Shown here: piece by piece, positions 37,470 to 47,345 of the stretch
Numbering within the stretch: position 1 is the stretch's first letter
How the letters are laid out: every line of letters starts with the position of its first letter
Assembly (NCBI GenBank): GCA_021234155.1
Contig: JAJEKV010000037.1
Coordinates: forward strand, 2,042,171 to 2,106,170
Direction: 5' to 3'
Length of the DNA stretch: 64,000 nucleotides
Origin: Isoetes taiwanensis
Lineage: Eukaryota; Streptophyta; Lycopodiopsida; Isoetales; Isoetaceae
Position numbers and translations under genes: made by a program
The notes under the pieces: model-generated
Told to the model about the DNA's origin: nothing
Seen by the model: the letters and a program-made list of their open reading frames with translations, nothing else
Database searches by the model: none

Positions 37470-38240
37470 CAGAATTCCAACTTTAATGAAACTCTGCTTT
37501 CATCGATTATTCATTCTGGTTTGCCTAGTTGCTTCTCCGTCAAGGTTGCAGTCTTACCTGTTGAATCCCCTCGATTTGATGGCTTAGACGTTGTTGTGTT
37601 CTATGGTGCTATGCTGCCTTCTAGTCTTGTGGTACCTTCTAGTTGCACTTAATCATACTCCACAGTTTTGAACCTCGTGTTGCATCTAAGGAGCTCGTGG
37701 AAGTACTAGCAATTCTCTAGCTTCCAGTTTGTGGCATTTGTCCCTCAATACATGTGCGTCTCCCTGGCGAGTAAAGCCTCATGGCTCTTGTCTTTGATTG
37801 CTTTGCTGTCGGGGATGATGTACCCTTATATCTGCACAGCTTGACCCTTGAGTTGAAGAAATTTCTGCCCTAGATCTACTCTTGTCCTTGAATGGCCTGG
37901 CTGTCTTGAACTCTTTTTTTTTTTTCTGAAGGTGCTTTGGTTGCTATCCTTGTAAGGTGTCGAATGCTTCTATCTTGAGTATTGAGGTCTGTCGTGTCGG
38001 GGATACGTTTGGCGTATTCTCTTCTAATTGTTGGTAGGAGTACTTGACGAAAGCATCACCTAGTTGTTGAATGAGCATAGGCATAACCCATCGCTGCGAC
38101 ATCTTTCATAAGTGTATCTCCATCTAGCATGCATATGTAGTCAAAGTGATGGAGACCCTCGTTCTAAACGCTTTAAGTAGGGCTCCAAGCGCATTCTGTG
38201 AGCAATGGACCAACCATCATTCAATTAAATTGGGATTATG
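37470..38240. repeat. Dispersed repeat family R, copy 2 with inverted-repeat arms
   Basis: The right edge (38,205-38,240) contains CATTCAATTAAATTGGGATT, the reverse complement of the left edge of the copy at 58,343. An internal phrase near 38,140 (AAGTGATGGAGACCCTCG) matches 59,545 in the same orientation. Opposed arms with a same-sense interior fit a TIR transposon. The left arm (CCAACTTTAATGAAACTCTG) is inverted relative to 18,680. Confidence 0.5.
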
Positions 38241-38534
38241 TCTATTCCAAAATCGCGCCGTATAAGCCTTTTATTGACCATTATATTGAATTAACCACAC
38301 TTTTGCACTGAGTTCATTTTCGGGCTAGGAAGATGCATTTTATGTTGAAATGCAAAGGCATCCAAATATTCGGTGCAAATGACCCATATTATGAAAGAAT
38401 GTTGGCAATATAAAAAATAGGAAATTGCTTATTAATTCAAACAATCACCGACGACAACGAAATCTAAACATTGAAATTGTAGTGTTTTACGAATAAATAA
38501 CAGCAAGCAAGTTGCTACAAAACAGAGATTTTCA

Positions 38535-38570
38535 AGGGTCAAATCGCGCATGGCGCAATTTTATTCGCAT
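38535..38570. repeat. CGCGC palindrome, first of the class around relic B
   Basis: AAATCGCGCATGGCGCAATT lies between the dispersed repeat and family S member 4; a half unit (AAAATCGCGCC) lies at 38,250. Confidence 0.6.
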
Positions 38571-38606
38571 AAATAACGTATTATAGTGGAACATAAACTT
38601 TAAAAA

Positions 38607-38835
38607 CTAATCCGAATCATCGTCGGCCGGCCGCAGCGGTGTCTTTGAGATCTGTCGATCATGAACAAACCATGCTCGGATTCCATATAAGATGGATTAC
38701 AACATCAAAGGGATCGAGGATAGAAGCGGGGCCGGGATTCATAGCAACGACATCAAGCCGGTCCCGAAGTTCTATTTCTAGCTCATGGCACTGCAGAGGT
38801 CCGCATGGTTCATCGGCGGTAATAGAATGTGCCAT
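38607..38835 (-). pseudogene. Short unknown protein, family S member 4 (frameshifted)
   Basis: On the minus strand the frame from ATG at 38,835 reads ..LQCHELEIELRDRLDVV, AMNPGPAS and DPFDVVIHLIWNPS. These align with ..VALNPRHYPDPVDVIIHLLWN of member 3. It stops at 38,659. One base change of frame restores a tail ending in DDDSD at 38,607, matching the acidic ends of members 1 and 2. The N-terminal Cys/His segment is diverged. A TATA-like element lies upstream. Confidence 0.55.
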
Positions 38836-38889
38836 AATAACAAGCTGAAGGCAGAATCCGAAGCCGATGGTTTGCCAATTTCATGCATA

Positions 38890-38901
38890 CGTATTTATAG
38901 A
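38890..38901 (-). promoter_or_regulatory. TATA box of family S member 4
   Basis: TCTATAAATACG on the minus strand, about 60 bases before the start codon. Confidence 0.45.
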
Positions 38902-39169
38902 CACCTAAATTATTGACGGTATATACATACAAATTATTGCAAGTATAGCAAACCATACACATAATATAAAAGAACAATACGCATACCGTAACCAATAATG
39001 CTGATATAAGAACACAATATATATTCGAAAGAGGTTTGGTGTAAAGTATATTTCATATTCAAAACTTTTTGGAAAGTGTATTTCCTGTATACATATATAT
39101 ATCAAAAAAGTTCCCTTCTAGAACGATCTTCTCTAGGTCCCTGTCTATTTCCCCTGTCCGATTAAGTTG

Positions 39170-39738
39170 CAGGTATAGTGTTTGTATCTCTTCGATAGTT
39201 TTTTCTGTAGCTATTTAGGTGCAAGATCTTGACAAAACGGGCGGGGAAGTCATCTTTGTCAAAATCTTCGGGATGATAGGATGGTGGATTTAGTGATGTG
39301 TGTGATTGAAGCAACACTTCAAGGCGTCATCATCAACTATAATGATGTCTTCCTTCTCCTGAGCATGAAGTCATCCATCATGTCGCTCAAGCATTTCACA
39401 AATATTTTTTTTTACCAGTAGGATCCTTGGGTTATTGAATGACTTACATTTGCTCGATCCCAAACGGATGCCCAATCTCTATGTAACTTCGGGAACTACT
39501 CTCTCAAAACTTCACAGATATTTCTATTCTCCATCGGCGACCAAATTGCTGCAACGAAAATAAAGTGAAAGCTTGGTCTAACATCTCCTTCGGTCTGGTG
39601 TGGATATACCCATTTAAGTATATGTCTCAAATGGTTTACGTGCATACCATGATAAAGGGAATTGTGCTTTTAGGTAACGTTTTGCAGAGCACTCCATTCA
39701 AATCGAACACCAGAATTTTGGAGGAAACTGGATTAGGT
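39170..39738 (-). pseudogene. HAD-superfamily phosphatase relic (FCP1/NLI-interacting factor type)
   Basis: Minus strand from acceptor TTATTACAG: KILVFDLNGVLCKT (HAD motif I), then in a shifted frame VRPSFHFIFVAAIWSPMENR and WASVWDRANVSHS, then EDIIIVDDDALKC (motif III/IV region) and NPPSYHPEDFDKDDF. This is the segment order of FCP1-like phosphatases, which remove phosphate from proteins such as the RNA polymerase II C-terminal domain. At least three frameshifts and one stop (after VLRE) break it. Motif I reads D-L-N rather than D-x-D, so the second catalytic Asp is missing. A 133-bp intron holding two palindromes separates it from the frame at 39,883-40,449, which may be its N-terminal part. 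Confidence 0.7.
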
Positions 39739-39871
39739 CTGTAATAATAAAGCACACACTTGTGAGACAAGGAAAAAGAAAATTGAAATCGCGCCTGGCG
39801 CGATTTTCAATTCTATTTGAAGAATTGAAATCGCGCCAGGCGCGATTTTCATTTCTGTTTGAATCACATAC
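39739..39871 (-). repeat. 133-bp intron carrying two CGCGCC palindromes
   Basis: Minus-strand borders are CAGAAAG|GTATGTG and TTATTACAG|ACC. Inside are AAATCGCGCCTGGCGCGATT and its near twin with CCAGG centre, 42 bases apart. Confidence 0.75.
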
Positions 39872-40449
39872 CTTTCTGGTTCCTATTCAACATCCGCAAT
39901 AAGGTGCTTACTCTCGGCTGTCTTCGGTCTGCCAGAAGTGTCAGCCACATCACTTAGTGTTTGAACTATGGTTGATACTTCATTACTCTTTATGCTAACC
40001 TGACTCGAGCTTTCCGAATCCACTATATCATCTAGGATTTTGTCTTCTTCGTTTGCGTTACCTACATCCACTTCAGTCGGATTTTCCAATGTGATTGGAA
40101 TGATAGGCATGCTCTCGACCGCATAGTTAAGCTGCTGCTTGTCGATATTCTTCTTTATGCCCTCTAGATGCTTTCTCATTTCTTCCCGCTCTGCAGCCAG
40201 ATCTGGAGGTAATTCGGACTTAGAGGTGGAAGCTTTATTTTTTGCACTACCTATCGGACCCCTAGGTGCCACCTCTAGCACTTTCTCGAAAAAAATATCA
40301 AGGAAGTCCTTGGCTTGACCATCAGAGACCATACTTTGGCATTTCCTAGCTAGCTTCAGAGCTTCCGCCCGACATAACCTCCAACATGAAACTCCCAACA
40401 TGTAGACTCTAAAGGGCGAAGGCTTCAATCGAAAACTTCGAAGGGCCAA
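39872..40449 (-). pseudogene. Coiled-coil-like exon between the methyltransferase-like and HAD-like relics
   Basis: A 188-codon frame reading KLARKCQSMV.., a charged helix (LAAEREEMRKHLEGIKKNID) and an acidic Ser-rich end (DDIVDSESSSQ). It stops at 39,883, eleven bases before a good donor, so the stop may be the result of a small indel in a longer coding exon. It could belong either to the end of relic B or to the start of the HAD protein. Confidence 0.35.
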
Positions 40450-40499
40450 AGAAAACCCGTGCTTATTCAGCCTCCCCCTTATCGCCGTCCCGGTAGCTC

Positions 40500-41721
40500 A
40501 TACTTGATTGGTGAATTAAGGGCCGGTCGTCGACCAGTTTTTCTTCTTCCTCTTCCTCTTAGTCCTCTTCAAAGTCCACATCCACATCTGCAGTCTCCTT
40601 CCCTTTGTCTTGACATTGGATTCGACATAAAAATATTTTTCAATAGGGGTTCATCTAGCCGATAGCACTGCCAATCAATCTTCTCACCTTCTGGTTTTCC
40701 CTTGAGTCTTTCATATTCTTTATCATCCATAATGGCTATCATAAGGACTAGCACATGTGAGATCTTACTTTCGGTACTAAACTCACTATCTTTGTTTTCA
40801 TCTATCATTCTTTGCTTGCCTCATCACTTTAATGCATTCGACATCATTTGCGGCAGCTAGTGCATATCGTGGGACATGTCGAGTGGCAAACCGTCACGCG
40901 ATAGTATAATGCATCTCGGTCGTCAAACCACCGCATGTGTTGAAGAAGGTGCTGTAATCATCCTCAGGTCCATCTCGTGCCATGGCTATCAAGAACAAAT
41001 AGAGTGATGTCGGTTGGCCCTTCATCCACCTCGGCATGGCACACTTATAACCGATGGACACCTTATAGAAAAAAGGAGACTCCTCTTTACCGTCTTCTTC
41101 ACCAAAGCAACTTTTCTTTTTAGGTCGGGGCGCAACTTTTAGTGTGTGAATCCCCTTAAGAGTTGCCACATTCTTGGCCTTTTGTTTGCTTCACAAAATC
41201 TTTTGACCAAAATACATATTTTTAATGTCATCATTAGATACGTTGTACTTTTGCATTAAGCCTATCTCCTCGATAACATCATGTCTCCCGAGTCTTTTGC
41301 GTTCTCTTCGCCAAATGACTTTTTTCAGGGACTTTCATATTTTTATCGATTCGCATGCATCTTGAAAGATGTCAAGTGCTTTGTTTACAGACGTTTTCTT
41401 GTAGATAACTTCCTTTCGATGCAACTATCTAGAACAGAGATTAATTCTGCATCATCCAATCCTTGTGCCTTTCTCATTTTACGTGATATGTATATCAAAA
41501 ATAGACGTATCTTCGCGGAGGAAACCCGCCATACGAATCGGCAAACTTCTTTTCCGAATAGGCGTCCCAAAATTGCTCCACTTTTCCCATACACGGTCAA
41601 AAGAAAAACAATCTTGCGAGGGCATCCTTTGGCACCGCTTTGCTCTTTCCGTACCTTTGTGCATTCCCTTTTTTTTCTTTGATCTAGTGCCTTTGGTCTT
41701 GTCCTCATTATGATTTGGCAC
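40500..41721 (-). pseudogene. ParB-like/methyltransferase-like transposon gene, copy B, methyltransferase portion
   Basis: Minus strand, in several frames: SFDRVWEKWSNFGTPIRKRS, then MRKAQGLDDAELISVLDSC, then WMKGQPTSLYLFLIAM, STFFNTCGGLTTEMHYTIA and VPRYALAAANDVECIKVM. This resembles copy A around GPATAFYLVDKL..VLDFFSGG, with the same G-x-[PA]-T-x2-Y-L segment 15-20 residues before an FF..GG glycine motif. The A-x-A-A-N-D-V-E segment fits the acidic end of strand 2 in an S-adenosylmethionine-binding fold. Frames are broken near 41,480, 41,390, 41,190 and 40,890. Confidence 0.45.
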
Positions 41722-41934
41722 GGTGTCCTTTCTAGTAATTTGAATTCGGCACTCTTAGATTGCCCTTATCCGGGTCGGCATTGGTTTTCCATATTCGATC
41801 CATTGGTTACTGGCGTCGCATAATCTGCTCCACATACGGTTGCAAAATATGGGCCGTTAGATAAAAAAAATAGTCGGTAGTGAAAGTAACATATAAAAAA
41901 CCAGCGGTAGCGTTTTTACCATCGATTTACAAAA

Positions 41935-42100
41935 ACGCCGCTGGGCGCGATTTCTTCATGATGACAAATTCGCGCCAGGCGCGTTTCTTGTAAATCCGTC
42001 ACACAAATAACAACATAATCACGTATTTTAAAAAACGCGCCTGGCGCGATCTCTTCATATATGCCATATGAAGAAATCGCGCCAGCCGCTTTTGTAAATA
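41935..42100. repeat. CGCGCC palindromes between copy B segments
   Basis: Four units (for example CGCGCCTGGCGCG, CGCGCCAGGCGCG and damaged forms). Two units are joined by a second inverted repeat (TCTTCATATATGCCATATGAAGA), giving a larger cruciform. Confidence 0.8.
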
Positions 42101-42179
42101 CGCGTGATTAAAACTACCGCGCGCGATTTGGAACGCTATGTGTGGGAGAATAAAATACCTTTTGTATAGGAATGTCTTT

Positions 42180-43330
42180 CCCATGTCATTCAGTAGCATG
42201 CTGATTTCGGCTAATTCTGCTGCTGTTGTTGAGCCACTGAGGAACCGGCAATTTCGATTTGAATACGATCTATAGAATAACCGATTTCCAGTTTTTGTGC
42301 TTGATCGATCAAACCTTCAGCCTCCAGCGAATCTTTGGCCATCTATTATCATGAAGTGAATATCGAGGGTTGCCAATTAAGTCTTCAAGTTTATTCCATA
42401 TCAACACCTTCTTCGTCTTCATATCAAAAGGCACCACATCTGTAGGCATTGGCACCTTTTGTCACGGGTTTTCTATCATCTTTGTTGACTATTTCCATTC
42501 GCGTCTTTGCTTGTCGTATCTTCTGGCCGACAAACATGGCCTTCGTGGACTGAAAAGCACGTCGACATGGATAGGATCGCGGAAGCTAAAGGCCCGATGG
42601 ATACTTGTCGACATATTTCTTGAGTTTGCTCATGGCCTCTAACTGTCTCGCTTTGTCATCATCACTAGTCATATCTGTAATGCCTAGAATGTCTGGTGTT
42701 TCCCTGGCTCTAGAACTTGCATCTTCCTTCTCTTTTAAAGCTTGTAGGTACGAACTAGTGGACGGCCTTTGTCTTGATTGCTCTTCTCTCACGGTTGAGA
42801 GACCTTCACATATTGTTTTTGGTGTCAATAGATCACCACCGACCCGATAAATTTGAAGAGGTTATCTGCGGCCTCATCCGTTCTTAGGGTTATCTCTTTA
42901 AAGGAACTGGCACTGCAGTAATTTAACTTCTTCAATACTTTTTATTTTTCTCGACCCGCTTCAAGTAATGTCTGACGGTAAGAATCGTCCTATTCTTCGC
43001 ATGTGATCGAGAATACCTTGTTTCATCATTTGATCTGTTTCCTTAACTCTAGACATGAAAATCGACCGTCTTTTCCGCTAGTCTTGAAGATCTCCACATA
43101 CCATTCGGGATCCCTCTCGTAGATCTTCTTCGACATGGAGGCTCTACACTGAGCCTTCATTATTCCTGTCATTATCGTCTATGGTCTACAACGTGCCAAA
43201 TCTGCAAAATGATACATCTTCATCCGTTCTTGGTTTTTCGTGGATGTCCCTGGACCTCGGGAGGCTTTGCTTTTCTTTTCACATTTTTAGAAGATCCTGA
43301 AAGTTACAATCATGTGGTGAGTAATGAAAT
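42180..43330 (-). pseudogene. ParB-like/methyltransferase-like transposon gene, copy B, ParB-like portion
   Basis: Near 42,360-42,450 the minus strand reads VPMPTDVVPFDMKTKKVLIW then NKLEDLIGNPRYSLHDN, matching copy A (TPADVVPFDPDRKELISW..SDLIRKRFYIINGN) in a stretch of about 35 residues. Preceding text (TRMEIVNKDDRKPVTK) corresponds to CKSFAEDPHPVF of copy A. The GNH of copy A is NPRYSLHDN here. Upstream segments (EWYVEIFKTSGKDGRFSC, SFKEITLRTDEAADNLF) extend to about 43,330 with stops and shifts. It is more decayed than copy A. Confidence 0.5.
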
Positions 43331-43450
43331 CGCGCCGAGCGCGTTTTGATAGATGCCTTACCTTCAAAAACATAAATTGTGCACAGGAAAAGTAGCAGAC
43401 AACCAAAAACAATCATCTCTACATTATAAATCGCGCCGAGCGCGTTTTTA
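43325..43450. repeat. CGCGCC palindromes upstream of copy B
   Basis: Two units AAATCGCGCCGAGCGCGTTT at about 43,327 and 43,428, identical to each other at the centre (CCGAG) and different from the CCAGG centre used elsewhere. Confidence 0.75.
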
Positions 43451-44760
43451 AGAGGGGCCCTACAGACACCTCTTTTATAAGAGACATACTAGGCTACAAA
43501 AAAGACTTGTCAAAAGAACTGGAGAATACAGAACAAAAGTATAAACAAACAAGTCTGCAAGAAACTATAATTAAACGGTCTACATTATACAAAATGGAGA
43601 ATACAAAACAAAAACACAGTAGTAGGAGAAGATTATAACAAAAAATACACAAAACAAGGTAGTAAAAGCAGTAGAAATGACACAGAAACAATATAAAAGG
43701 TAGAAAATACACAGAGATACGCATACACAGAAAATACACAGGTAGAAAAACATCCTGAAAACCTAACAAAACAAAAACAAAAACAAAACAATTACAAAAA
43801 CAATTGCAGAAATCAATTACAAAACAAAAACAGATCAATTACCTGAGGCTTTTGGTTTTATGATTTATGCGCTTGTTCAAGAAAGATCCAAAGGGATTTG
43901 TGCTTTGGGCTGTCGCCCACCTCTACCAGGCGCCCTGGCCGCCGCATCCTCTAGACGCCATAGAACTCGCAAGTGCGGATAGTATGAGACTGGGTTTTGG
44001 TTTAAACTTATATGTATGCGTTCATAATCTAGGCCGCCGATTTACAAATCAGAATTCAAATTCAAGGCCCTTTTAAATTTATACCGCCTTTAATTAACCG
44101 CCTCCGGCCCCGCCATTTACAAATTTAAATTGTGTTTTTTCTTTTAGTGCAATTTCAAGATAACAATTAATTATTAATTTCAAGAAACGATATGTGGCAA
44201 TCTACTACCACCTAATCGGCCACCTACTATCGAGGCGCCAAGATCATTCCTACTATCGAGGCCAAGAACAATCGACTATCGAGGCGCCCAAGATCCGCTT
44301 ACAACGCCTTCAATCCCATTCGATCGAGCCGCCTTTCAATCCCATTCGATGTCTGTGAACTATGGTGAGTGTGATTCCATTCGAATGCATTCTCTTGTTC
44401 TCTATTTTTCGTCCTCTATTTTTTCCAATGCATTCGGTTCTTTATCGATTAATGGGAGAAGAATGCTATCTTTTAACAAAGAAACTTGAAGCCGGAAGTA
44501 GGCTTATGTAAAATCGAAGATCCGAATCCATGTTCTATGTGTCATGGTGTTCCTCTTGGAAACAGATTCGTAAGATTTCCATTATAAACTGCAATTATGA
44601 AGATGAGGCTCTTCCAAGAAGACATCCCTGTGGCGATCTGAGTTGGTGAAAGCGTGGGCATTTGTAGCATGGCCAAAAAGAACGTCCCTAAAAAGGTATG
44701 TATATTTGGATATTCAAAAAAGAAAGAATATATCATAACATCTGCGTGATGTTGTGAATT
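43451..44760. other. No gene recognised
   Basis: An A-rich stretch (AACAAAAACAAAACAAT words to 43,850), then ordinary sequence with words like TATCGAGGCGCCAAGATC repeated three times near 44,225-44,295. No coding assignment. Confidence 0.4.
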
Positions 44761-44763
44761 TTG

Positions 44764-44878
44764 AATTCTGTGATGGTCTTTAGCCAGTCTTATCAACCCC
44801 ATGAAACTACACATTAATGAAAATATGTAGTTTCTTGGGGTTGGTCATACTGGCTGGAGGGCATCACAGGATTCAATG
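44764..44878. ncRNA. Long imperfect hairpin, candidate small-RNA precursor or MITE
   Basis: The arms 44,764-44,815 and 44,826-44,878 pair over about 50 bases with few mismatches; for example AACCCCATGAAACTACA faces TGTAGTTTCTTGGGGTT. The loop is about 10 bases. Stem length and mismatch level fit plant microRNA precursors, but also young foldback transposons. Expression cannot be judged from sequence. Confidence 0.4.
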
Positions 44879-44934
44879 TTTTCGACATTGCATATAAAAA
44901 AACATAATAAACTAATGACAGAAAAGTTTAGTGC

Positions 44935-45002
44935 AAAATTGCGCCAGGCGCGAGTTTGTATTCATATTCCAAACTCTTTTGCAAAAATGCGCCAGGCGCG
45001 AA
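44935..45002. repeat. GCGCC palindromes, two units
   Basis: Units ATTGCGCCAGGCGCGAG and ATGCGCCAGGCGCGAAT, 45 bases apart, each with one imperfect arm. Confidence 0.75.
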
Positions 45003-45122
45003 TTCTTTCTATCTCTACAATATGTCACACAGGCCCACTTCATCGGCCCAATACCGCAAAAAGTCCCACCTGAACCACCCTAATATGACAGGATCCTCAT
45101 CTTCCCTGCGAATGTCGAGTCT

Positions 45123-45506
45123 TTAAACCAGAGTGTTGTATCGATCCTTGATACTATAAATCAAATCCTCGTACTTATTTGTTGGCATGAGCCTTACTAG
45201 GAGCATGAGGAGCCGCATATGTCCAGAGATGCGATGGAAGTGTTCCCATGGCCCCTGATATAGACTGTCTACTGGATTCTCCAACTCTCTTTGAACGTTT
45301 TGAACAGCACAATCAAGTAATATCTTGTACAGGGTCCAGAGTTGATGGTCGTCCAGGGGAAGTGTATTTGAACTAGAACCAGCCAGTGTATTTGAACTAG
45401 GATCAGCCAGTGTCCATGCATAAGGAAAATCCATGGCACTGGAACGAGAGAAAGTAATTAGCAAATGATATATTACTCTCCCCATAAAACGATTCTGAAC
45501 ATACAT
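45123..45506 (-). CDS. Unknown open frame or terminal exon between palindromes
   Basis: The conserved-looking part begins after acceptor CTCTCGTTCCAG|TG at about 45,441 and reads MDFPYAWTLADPSSN, a 10-residue internal duplication (A-D/G-x-S-S-N-T-L), then a helical segment (LWTLYKILLDCAVQNVQREL, WEHFHRISGHMRLLMLLVRL) to a stop at 45,123. It looks like an all-alpha domain of about 105 residues. Palindromes lie on both sides as around copy B exons. No family recognised. Confidence 0.35.
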   Translation of the reverse strand: MYVQNRFMGRVIYHLLITFSRSSAMDFPYAWTLADPSSNTLAGSSSNTLPLDDHQLWTLYKILLDCAVQNVQRELENPVDSLYQGPWEHFHRISGHMRLLMLLVRLMPTNKYEDLIYSIKDRYNTLV

Positions 45507-45507
45507 A

Positions 45508-45675
45508 ATTCAAAACGCGCCAGGCGCGCTTTGTGACAAGCACAGTGCCTGGCGCGATTTGTATAGAGCTGTATGAAATTGAAAAGCCAAACTAAAAACG
45601 CGTCTGGCGCGCTTTGATTAACCTAGTGGAAAAATGTAAACCAAAAATAGAAATGCGCCAAGCGCGATTTCTCCC
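45508..45675. repeat. GCGCC palindromes, four units
   Basis: CGCGCCAGGCGCGC, a half unit CCTGGCGCGATT, CGCGTCTGGCGCGC and GCGCCAAGCGCGATT, spaced 35-55 bases. They end the palindrome-bearing region. Confidence 0.8.
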
Positions 45676-45769
45676 ATTCTAACATATTATTCTAACAAAA
45701 TGCATAATGCAGAATGCAGAATGCAGAATTCAAAATATAAAGCCACTCCTTGTTTAGTTCAATATTTAG

Positions 45770-46066
45770 TTCATTGTTTTAGTTCATTATTTAGAGCAGA
45801 TAGAGGAAGAGCTAGTGAAGATCTATGATCATAGATAGATCATAGATCATAGATCATAGAGCAGATATGATCTATGATCATTATTTACTTCATTATTTTA
45901 GATCATTAATTAGAACAGATAGAGGAAGAGCTAGTGAAATAGAATAACTTCATTATTTTAGATCATTAATTAGAACAGATAGAGGAAGAGCTAGTGAAAT
46001 AGAATAACTTCATTATTTTAGATCATTAATTAGAACAGATAGAGGAAGAGCTAGTGAAATAGAATA
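45770..46066. repeat. 60-bp tandem repeat, three perfect copies plus a diverged one
   Basis: Copies start at 45,887, 45,947 and 46,007 and are identical. A shorter diverged copy lies at 45,770-45,826, separated by ATCATAGATC-type microsatellite. Confidence 0.97.
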
Positions 46067-46259
46067 AGAGCAGATCATATAGGCAAGATCACAGAACAAG
46101 ATCATAGAGCAGGATCTATATATGAAGGTGGTAAATATACTGATGCATGTAAAAGTAAATAACATGCTTTCTGTAAAATAACTACATGTAAAGAATGAGA
46201 GATACTAACCTATTTGTGTTCTGTACCTATTTATGTAAAGAATGAGAGATACTAACCTA

Positions 46260-46750
46260 TTTGTGGTAAAGAATTGAGCCTTTGACTTCGAGCCGAAACC
46301 AAAAGATCGAAAACCAATAGCAGATGATTTGATTCGAGATGATTTGAGCCTTAAGAAGCCGAGAAAAAGCTTTAACACAAAAAAAGCGATGATTTGGAGA
46401 CCGAGAAGCTTTAACACAAAAAAACCAAAGTCGAGAGCCGAAAAACCAAAAACCAAAAAGCCTACAAACCTTTGAGCCGAAAACACCTTTGAGCCGAAAA
46501 CCCTAAAGCAGATGATTGTAGAAGCCGAAAAGCTCGAAAAGCCGAGTTTAAAGCATATAGAAGCCGAGTTTAAAGCATATAGAAGCCGAAAAGTCGAGAT
46601 TGATGCAGATTGAAGCAGATTGCATGCAAAGATTGAAGCGCCACAGAGATTGAAGCAGATTGCATGCAAAGATTGAAGCGCCACAGAAGATTGGAGCCAC
46701 AGAGATTGGAGCAGATAGATCGAAGCGAAAAAGCGATTCGAAAGGTCGAA
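46260..46750. repeat. AAGCCGA-rich repeat field with a 40-bp tandem duplication
   Basis: Words such as AAGCCGAGAAGCTTTAACAC and GAGCCGAAAACC recur irregularly. A unit of about 41 bp containing TTGCATGCAAAGATTGAAGC is doubled at 46,605-46,686. Confidence 0.7.
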
Positions 46751-46924
46751 GCGGCAGTTTGAAAGCCGAAGTTCTGAAGCGCACTGAGTTCAAGTTCAAT
46801 GAGAGACGTAAAAAGCTGGAAAAGTTGGAAAGGGATTGTGAACTGGAAATAATAACTGCTTTAAAAAATTTCGTACCGCGCCATAATAACTGCCGCGAAC
46901 ATTTATTGCAAGGGTTATATAAGT

Positions 46925-47260
46925 TATAAGATTTAAGGTTAATAGTTTTAAGGTTTATAAGTTAAGGTTATTAGTTAAGGTTAATATTTTTAAGTTCATA
47001 AATAAGGTTATAAGTTTAAAAGTTTATGAATTTGAATTTAGAAGTTTTAAGTTTTAGAAGTTTTAGGCTAAGGTTATATTTATTGAAGGTTAGAAGTTTT
47101 AACCTTAAAACTTCTAATCTTAAAAGTGCTAACCTAAAGCCTTAAAGTTGTTTCTAAGGTTACAACATTTAAGGTTATTATAAGTTAATATATTATAGGT
47201 TAACTTATTATTATTATTATAGATTAAGTTATTATAGGTTATTAAGGTTATTATTAAGGT
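46925..47260. repeat. AT-rich degenerate repeat (AAGGTTATAAGTTT)
   Basis: More than fifteen overlapping variants of AAGGTTANAAGTTTTA, including an inverted patch near 47,090-47,135 that could fold on the neighbouring sense copies. Confidence 0.75.
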
Positions 47261-47345
47261 TAACTTTCATTTAAGAACATGTTAGGGAGATGTTATTTGG
47301 ATATGCTAACTTACTATAGGTTTTTATGCATTTTAGGTCAATGGC

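Noticed and set aside
18780-45675. CRISPR-like array from regularly recurring palindromes
   Set aside because: The repeats are self-complementary, vary in sequence, have irregular spacing and sit in introns of eukaryotic transposon genes; no Cas-like gene is present.
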